Positions 59,432 to 64,000 of a DNA stretch of 64,000 nucleotides are shown here, piece after piece. Source of the DNA: an uncultured Duncaniella sp. (GTDB lineage: Bacteria > Bacteroidota > Bacteroidia > Bacteroidales > Muribaculaceae); the NCBI GenBank assembly GCA_910578615.1, contig CAJTRI010000001.1:1-64000 (forward strand), in the 5' to 3' direction. Position 1 is the first letter of the stretch; every line of letters starts with the position of its first letter. The notes beneath the pieces are model-generated. The model did no database searches and was not told the origin of the DNA. It saw nothing but the letters and a program-made list of their open reading frames with translations. The position numbers and the translations under genes are program-made.

Positions 59432-60814
59432 ATGAACCATCGTTATCTTTCCGTTATCATCTCGCTCGCGGTTGCCTTGGCTGCCTTAGCCGATGCTCCG
59501 CGCTATATTTTCTATTTCATCGGTGACGGCATGGGTATGGGCCAGGTAATGGCCGCAGAAGCCTACAACCGCACGGTACTCGGCAACGGGAATCCCATTC
59601 TCATGATGCAGTTTCCAGTGGCATCACAGATTACTACTTACTCCGCGTCATCCCCGGTGACCGACTCTGCCGCCGCAGGAACAGCGCTTGCCACCGGCCA
59701 CAAGACCCGCAACGGTATGCTCGGCATGGATGCCGACTCTACGGCCGTAAACTCCATAGCCTCGGAACTGGCGGCCAAGGGATACGGTATTGCGCTTATC
59801 ACCTCAGTGCCTATTGACGACGCCACTCCCGGAGCATTCTACGCACACGTACCCAGCCGAGGGATGTATTACGAAATAGGCCGTCAGGTTGCCGAATCAG
59901 GATATGACTTCCTTGCCGGCTCGAACCTTCGCGGGACACACGGCAAGGACGGAAAACCAAACGACCTACTCGACACATTCGCTGCAAACAGTGTAAGGAT
60001 AGCTCGCGGACTTGACAGCCTCGCGGTAACAGACTCCCCGCGCGTACTCCTGCTCAATCCGAAAGAGATAAATATGGGACAGATTAATTTCACGATTGAC
60101 TCCGTTCCAGGCGCCCTCACACTCCCGGCCATGACAGAAGCCGGTATAAAACATATGGAACGTTACCGTCCCGAGCGTTTCTTTATGATGGTTGAAGGGG
60201 GCAATATAGATTATGGCGGCCATGCCAATGACGGCGGAACCATCATCAAAGAGACACTCAACTTCAACAAGGCACTCCGTCATGCCTATGACTTCTATCT
60301 CGCCCACCCCGACGAAACACTTATCGTGGTCACAGCCGACCATGAGACCGGCGGACTCGGACTCGGTAACAACTCCGTAGGCTATGACCTGCGTCTCGGA
60401 TATTACGACCATCAGAAAATATCCAAAGACCGATTTGCCGAATACTGCCGCTCGATAGGTGACAGCCGGCGCATCTATGAATGGGAGGATATGAAAGACT
60501 ACCTTGGCCGTAATCTCGGATTCTGGAATGCCGTCCCGGTGACAGAGGAACAGACCGCGCGTCTCAAAGAAGAATTTGAAAAGTCTTTCAAAGGACATGC
60601 CTCTGCCGACAACAAGACACTCTACAACTCTTTCAATACATTCACAGAACAGGTCTACAAGATACTCGACAGCCTCACCGGCCTTGGATGGACATCAAAC
60701 GGCCATACAGGAGGACTCGTCCCGGTCTATGCCATAGGTAACGGCGCCGAACTCTTCTCCCCGCTCGATGACAACACCTCTATCCCGGAAAAAATCCGAA
60801 AACTGACACGATGA
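59432..60814 (+). CDS. Alkaline phosphatase (PhoA family)
   Basis: 460 residues with a signal peptide (LSVIISLAVALAALADA). The active site is intact: FIGDGMGMGQ (Asp), TDSAAAGTALATG (nucleophilic Ser), EGGNIDYGGHANDG, TADHETGG and the final HTGGLVPVYAIG, which provide the zinc and magnesium ligands. Releases phosphate from organic esters in the periplasm. Length matches other Bacteroidales members. Possibly co-transcribed with DUF4919 and GH3 (9-bp gap). A terminator follows. Confidence 0.94.
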   Translation: MNHRYLSVIISLAVALAALADAPRYIFYFIGDGMGMGQVMAAEAYNRTVLGNGNPILMMQFPVASQITTYSASSPVTDSAAAGTALATGHKTRNGMLGMDADSTAVNSIASELAAKGYGIALITSVPIDDATPGAFYAHVPSRGMYYEIGRQVAESGYDFLAGSNLRGTHGKDGKPNDLLDTFAANSVRIARGLDSLAVTDSPRVLLLNPKEINMGQINFTIDSVPGALTLPAMTEAGIKHMERYRPERFFMMVEGGNIDYGGHANDGGTIIKETLNFNKALRHAYDFYLAHPDETLIVVTADHETGGLGLGNNSVGYDLRLGYYDHQKISKDRFAEYCRSIGDSRRIYEWEDMKDYLGRNLGFWNAVPVTEEQTARLKEEFEKSFKGHASADNKTLYNSFNTFTEQVYKILDSLTGLGWTSNGHTGGLVPVYAIGNGAELFSPLDDNTSIPEKIRKLTR

Positions 60815-60851
60815 CATGAAATTTCAGCTATCGTAAATTAGTAAAGAACCG

Positions 60852-60886
60852 GTGTGTCAGGACTATAAGAAAATATCCTGACACAC
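60852..60886 (+). terminator. Terminator after alkaline phosphatase
   Basis: Eleven-bp perfect stem GTGTGTCAGGA/TCCTGACACAC (60852-60862, 60876-60886), followed by TTTTTATA. Confidence 0.88.
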
Positions 60887-60934
60887 TTTTTATATAGTTC
60901 AGAGCCACAGCCGCGATGTTCAATCTGACAAATA

Positions 60935-61036
60935 AATAAAAAATCCGGGGAGTTTCACAACTGCCCGGATGCTTTAACCTAACTTTTTGTTGACTTTTTT
61001 CTTTGTGATAGTAGCTATATGCCACTGGCGTTAATC
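60935..61036 (-). ncRNA. Predicted small RNA with own promoter and terminator
   Basis: The minus strand of this gene-free gap has TAACTTTG at 61050-61043 (transcription start near 61036) and, about 65-95 bases on, the stem ATCCGGG/CCCGGAT (60970-60964 with 60949-60943) followed by TTTTTTATT. The RNA would be about 100 bases. An open frame across it (60828-61148, minus) lacks a start codon in the transcript and is not coding-like. Confidence 0.55.
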
Positions 61037-61268
61037 TGAGTACAAAGTTAGAAAATCTTCCTGCATAATTATACATTTTTATAGTTAAAATATGATAATA
61101 GAAAGTGTATTTTTGACATTTTGGTATCACAACCGCCTTTTTGAGCAATTTTCAGCTAAAAAACATGCATAAAAATACCCTTTTGCCATAATATGTTATA
61201 GAACATAAATATTTGTTATTTGATTTATTCAGGGAAAGATAGTATATTTGTCAGACAAAGTCATCGCA
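61037..61268. promoter_or_regulatory. AT-rich gap with opposing promoters
   Basis: Contains the small-RNA -7 box (61050-61043, minus) and TATATTTG at 61243-61250 (plus), 19 bases before the glycosyltransferase ATG at 61269. Apart from these two boxes I see nothing in it. Confidence 0.55.
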
Positions 61269-62024
61269 ATGGAAAAAATCTCCGCCACTATCTTAGCCTT
61301 CAATGAGGAGAGACGCATAGGCGCCTGTCTGCAATCACTCCACGGCTTAGCCGACGAGATTATTGTCATTGACTCGTTCTCTACCGACAGGACGGTAGAG
61401 ATATGCATTTCCCACGGTGCGAAAGTAATCCGGCGTAAATTTGACGGATTCGGCGCCCAGAGACAATATGCCACATCCCTCACCACCCACCAGTACGTGC
61501 TCTCGGTAGATGCCGACGAGGTCATATCTCCTGCCCTGTGCGACAGCATCATGCATCTTAAAGAAAACGGCTTCACCCACAGGGTCTACTCTATATCAAG
61601 GCTCAACTTCTATTGCGGCTATCCAGTGAAGCACTGCGGATGGTATCCAGACTACCAGATAAGGCTTTTCGACAAACGGTATGCCAACTGGAACCTGCGG
61701 GATGTGGGTGAGAAGGTTATTTTCCGAGACTCGGTACGTCCCGAACAGGTGGACGGAGACATCCTACATTACCGCTGTGATACCCGGGAACAATTCCGCA
61801 ACGTCACGCGCAGCCATGCAGGCATAAAAGCCAAGGTACTTGCCGCACGCCCGGACGCTATCTCATCATTTGCTCCCGTAATCAACGGTCTGAAAGCATT
61901 CTGGAACACATATATACTTGACGGCGGAATACTCGAAGGCACTCCCGGACGTGAGATCTCTGCCGAATCATATCGAGCCGAATATCTCGCCTACTCGATA
62001 GCAAGAAAGCTTAGAGGTAGTTAA
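61269..62024 (+). CDS. Glycosyltransferase family 2 (LPS core, KdtX/WaaE-like)
   Basis: 251 residues, GT-A fold: ISATILAFNEERRIGACLQSL, ADEIIVIDSFSTDRT, AKVIRRKFDGFGAQRQYA and LSVDADEVI, the DxD-like metal site. Similar to the family adding heptose-linked glucose or galactose in lipopolysaccharide core. ATG 61269 follows a promoter box; an earlier start is unlikely because it precedes it. It stands alone; not in an LPS cluster. Confidence 0.9.
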   Translation: MEKISATILAFNEERRIGACLQSLHGLADEIIVIDSFSTDRTVEICISHGAKVIRRKFDGFGAQRQYATSLTTHQYVLSVDADEVISPALCDSIMHLKENGFTHRVYSISRLNFYCGYPVKHCGWYPDYQIRLFDKRYANWNLRDVGEKVIFRDSVRPEQVDGDILHYRCDTREQFRNVTRSHAGIKAKVLAARPDAISSFAPVINGLKAFWNTYILDGGILEGTPGREISAESYRAEYLAYSIARKLRGS

Positions 62025-62054
62025 AAGCTATTTTTCTCAGAAACGAAAAAATCA

Positions 62055-62107
62055 GTGTCGTAATCACCCGAAACCCGGTTATACGGTCTTTTTGATGATT
62101 ACGACAC
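62055..62107 (+). terminator. Terminator hairpin, glycosyltransferase / aminotransferase
   Basis: Twelve-bp perfect stem GTGTCGTAATCA/TGATTACGACAC (62055-62066, 62096-62107) between convergent genes, followed by CGACTTTTTTATTTTT. Shares AGTGTCGTAA with the hairpin at 63494. Confidence 0.8.
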
Positions 62108-62138
62108 CGACTTTTTTATTTTTACATTACGGCAATGG

Positions 62139-63323
62139 TCACCTGCTATGGATTGCTTTTTCAAGCGAGCACAGACAACGCTCCACCACATGGCGCGGAG
62201 AGGCTACATTGAAACGCATGTAGCCAGATCCCTCCTCGCCGAACATGGCACCGTCATTTAGCGCAAGGCGGGCGTTGTCGACAAACAGGCTCACAAGGTC
62301 ATCATGAGCCAGCCCGAGGTCACGGCAATCAAGCCACACAAGGAAGGAAGCCTGCGGCCTGACAGGATGAATCTCAGGAATATGCTTAGCACAAAACTCT
62401 TCCACAAAGGCAATATTTCCCTCGATATAATCCGTCGCGGCAGAAAGCCAAGGTTCGCCATGACGATAGGCCGTCTCGGTGGCAATAGTGGCCACGAAGG
62501 TGGGCTCCGAGAACTCGTTAACCTCCATCCAGTGGAAGAAACCTCTGCGCAGCCCGGGGTCTGCTATCACGATCCACGAACTCGAAAGGCCGGGAATATT
62601 GAATGTCTTTGACGGTGCTCCGAGAGCTATTCCCACCTCACGTGCTTCGGGACACGCTTCAAGAAAAGGGATATGCGGTTTTCCATATAGCACCAGGTCG
62701 CCGTGAATCTCATCCGAAATCACCTTTACCCCGTACTTTTTTGCCAGCTTGCCCACACGGCATAACACTTCGGCACTCCACTGTATACCCACAGGATTGT
62801 GAGGATTGCACAGAATCATCATTACCGGGCGCTCCGAACGGAATTTTTCTTCAAGATCATCGAGATCCATCTCATACCCGTCGACTGTACGGCTCAATGG
62901 TGATGTGACACAGACACGTCCGTTACCCTCGACAAGATTGCGGAACGGATGATACACGGGTGGCTGTATGAGAATCTTGTCTCCGGGACGTGTGAAGTAA
63001 TTTATAAGAAACCCTATTCCCTTTACGACTCCGTTGACATATATCAGCTCCTCACGGCCCACCTTCCAGTCGTGGCGGTGGGAAAGCCAATAGACGATGG
63101 AATCCCAATAACTTTCAGGGACGGCTGTATAGCCATATATGGCATGGCTGAAACGGCGGGCAAGCGCATTGGTAATCTCGGGCGACACGGCAAAATCCAT
63201 ATCGGCAATCCAGAGACCTTCGATATCCGAACGTCCGAAAAACGTGGTCAGAGCATCGGTTTTCATCGCCCCGGTTCCCCGGCGGTCAATCTCGGTATCA
63301 AAATCGTAGCAACAGTGGCTCAT
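62139..63323 (-). CDS. MalY/PatB-type PLP enzyme (cystathionine beta-lyase)
   Basis: 394 residues, fold type I PLP enzyme of the PatB/MalY class. WIADMDFAVSPEITNALARR, ILCNPHNPVGIQW, VISDEIHGDLVL and the PLP lysine in APSKTFNIPG are all visible. The family cleaves cystathionine or other Cys S-conjugates and can act as an aminotransferase. ATG 63323 is chosen because the promoter box TAAATTTG (63361-63354, minus) lies within the longer open frame. Stands alone between two hairpins. Confidence 0.9.
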   Translation of the reverse strand: MSHCCYDFDTEIDRRGTGAMKTDALTTFFGRSDIEGLWIADMDFAVSPEITNALARRFSHAIYGYTAVPESYWDSIVYWLSHRHDWKVGREELIYVNGVVKGIGFLINYFTRPGDKILIQPPVYHPFRNLVEGNGRVCVTSPLSRTVDGYEMDLDDLEEKFRSERPVMMILCNPHNPVGIQWSAEVLCRVGKLAKKYGVKVISDEIHGDLVLYGKPHIPFLEACPEAREVGIALGAPSKTFNIPGLSSSWIVIADPGLRRGFFHWMEVNEFSEPTFVATIATETAYRHGEPWLSAATDYIEGNIAFVEEFCAKHIPEIHPVRPQASFLVWLDCRDLGLAHDDLVSLFVDNARLALNDGAMFGEEGSGYMRFNVASPRHVVERCLCSLEKAIHSR

Positions 63324-63353
63324 GGTAGTGAAATGATTTGGTTTTATCTGTGG

Positions 63354-63361
63354 CAAATTTA
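63354..63361 (-). promoter_or_regulatory. Promoter -7 box of the PatB gene
   Basis: TAAATTTG on the minus strand, 30 bases before the start codon. Confidence 0.55.
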
Positions 63362-63493
63362 GATAAAAACCATGAGATTTCACACCTTATGGATAATTAA
63401 AGATAAGAAAAATCAGCCCATACCACAAAGCACCCGCAACAATACCGGAAGAAAGTCTTTATCCCGATTTTACAGACAGTGCTTTAACAGCAA

Positions 63494-63528
63494 GGCAGTG
63501 TCGTAAATTACTTGCTTACGACACTGCC
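63494..63528 (-). terminator. Hairpin after the GH28 gene
   Basis: Thirteen-bp perfect stem GGCAGTGTCGTAA/TTACGACACTGCC (63494-63506, 63516-63528), 34 bases past the GH28 stop. No strong T tract. Confidence 0.55.
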
Positions 63529-63562
63529 CCAAATATATTTCCTATGTTCTGTCTCCTAAGGA

Positions 63563-64000
63563 TTATCTGTCGACCACGGAGGGTTTGCCGTTGATGCTGA
63601 CGTTGGTGAAACCTACGTCAGAGACACGCCCTGATATGTGGTTGTCTCCTGTGGCGACATTTTCCCACTTACAGTTCGATACCTTGATGCCGGTGACGTT
63701 CACTTTGTCGTCATAGGCATCTATTCTGGCTCCATAACGGCTCTCCTTGCAGTTCACATTGTCAAGATGCACATTGCGTACAACCGGCGGGAAGTCGGCA
63801 CAACATATTTCCTTTGGATCATATTTAAGATTGATTTTGAGAACGGCTTCATTGCAGCGGCCTACCTCGACATTGCGCACAAAGATATTCTCTATGACGC
63901 CGCCACGACATGAATTTGTCTTGATGCGTATCACACGGTCAAGTTCCGGGCTGTCCATGGTGCAGTTCTCAACAAATAGATTGCGGAAGCCCCCGGAAAT
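63563..64000 (-). CDS. Glycoside hydrolase family 28 (polygalacturonase), C-terminal part
   Basis: The last 145 residues of a protein whose start lies outside the window; the frame stays open to the edge. The stretch has the GH28 beta-helix end pattern: FRNLFVENC, RVIRIKTNSCRGGVIENIFVRNVEVG, EAVLKINLKYD, and YGARIDAYDDKVNVTGIKVSNC. In GH28 the RIKTN segment closes the active-site cleft. It suggests galacturonan hydrolysis and pairs with the PL1-like enzyme at 5.4 kb, although they are far apart. Incomplete, so domain order and secretion signal are unknown. Confidence 0.85.
   Translation of the reverse strand: MSGGFRNLFVENCTMDSPELDRVIRIKTNSCRGGVIENIFVRNVEVGRCNEAVLKINLKYDPKEICCADFPPVVRNVHLDNVNCKESRYGARIDAYDDKVNVTGIKVSNCKWENVATGDNHISGRVSDVGFTNVSINGKPSVVDR

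Noticed and set aside
60828..61148. 106-codon minus frame in the gap after alkaline phosphatase
   Set aside because: It runs through the small-RNA promoter and terminator and past the phosphatase terminator; no coding pattern.
1..64000. CRISPR arrays, transposases, integrases, rRNA operons
   Set aside because: No regularly spaced repeats, no recombinase or transposase motifs and no rRNA-like sequence seen.

Overview
The window is a stretch of a Bacteroidota chromosome, order Bacteroidales, most likely the family Muribaculaceae. The promoter signal that recurs across it is the Bacteroidetes type (TAnnTTTG about 20 bases after a TTTG/TTG; mostly TAACTTTG). The gene set fits too: a DUF5119 plus fimbrillin pair, a type IX secretion sorting domain, a DUF4271-hemD operon, a stand-alone NusG paralogue, and SIMPL, DUF4919 and GH3-like proteins. 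The DNA looks GC-rich for this order. The family is inferred from protein style only. No rRNA, CRISPR array, transposase or integrase was seen.

Layout. 1-5 kb: pckA, an outer-membrane phospholipase A, an unidentified structured RNA, and a perR-reverse rubrerythrin operon with a Per-box-like dyad. 5-10.9 kb: a secreted PL1 pectate-lyase-like protein, a 33-bp perfect bidirectional hairpin, and the ruvX-def-ettA operon. 10.9-15.2 kb: tRNA-Pro, a two-gene pilus locus, ribE facing a cobalamin adenosyltransferase gene, and ferritin. 15.5-23 kb: a WecA/MraY-type transferase, hflX-deacetylase-queG, and two leftward operons (rnpA-yidD-tatD; LOG-DUF4271-hemD). 23-26 kb: a leftward cassette of four genes, one a phage portal-like protein, with no terminase, capsid or integrase. 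26-31.8 kb: bioB with an E1-like gene, a methionine-synthase-like protein lacking most zinc ligands, an orphan NusG paralogue, a SIMPL protein and a DegT aminotransferase. 31.8-38.3 kb: rimP-nusA-infB, folK and a glycosyltransferase. 38.5-46.9 kb: an MFS exporter and a complete RND efflux operon followed by a divergent lpxA-like gene. 47-49.4 kb: a tyrosine phosphatase, cytidine deaminase, and a lipoprotein whose start codon lies in a hairpin. 49.5-56.6 kb: a large single-pass protein, sufE, and a SNF2 ATPase overlapping a 607-residue partner of unknown family. 56.7-64 kb: a small membrane protein, DUF4919, GH3, alkaline phosphatase, a predicted small RNA, a glycosyltransferase, a MalY/PatB lyase, and the end of a GH28 polygalacturonase.

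How it works together. Most of the window is core metabolism and information processing. The adaptive elements are surface-related: pectin enzymes (PL1 at one end, GH28 at the other), pili, efflux, and glycosyl and aminosugar enzymes. Oxidative-stress and iron handling (PerR, rubrerythrin, ferritin, SufE) also recur. The parts least explained by known biology are the orphan portal cassette, the SNF2-partner pair, the structured RNA at about 2.72-2.98 kb, the minus-strand small RNA near 61 kb, and several regulatory hairpins at gene starts.
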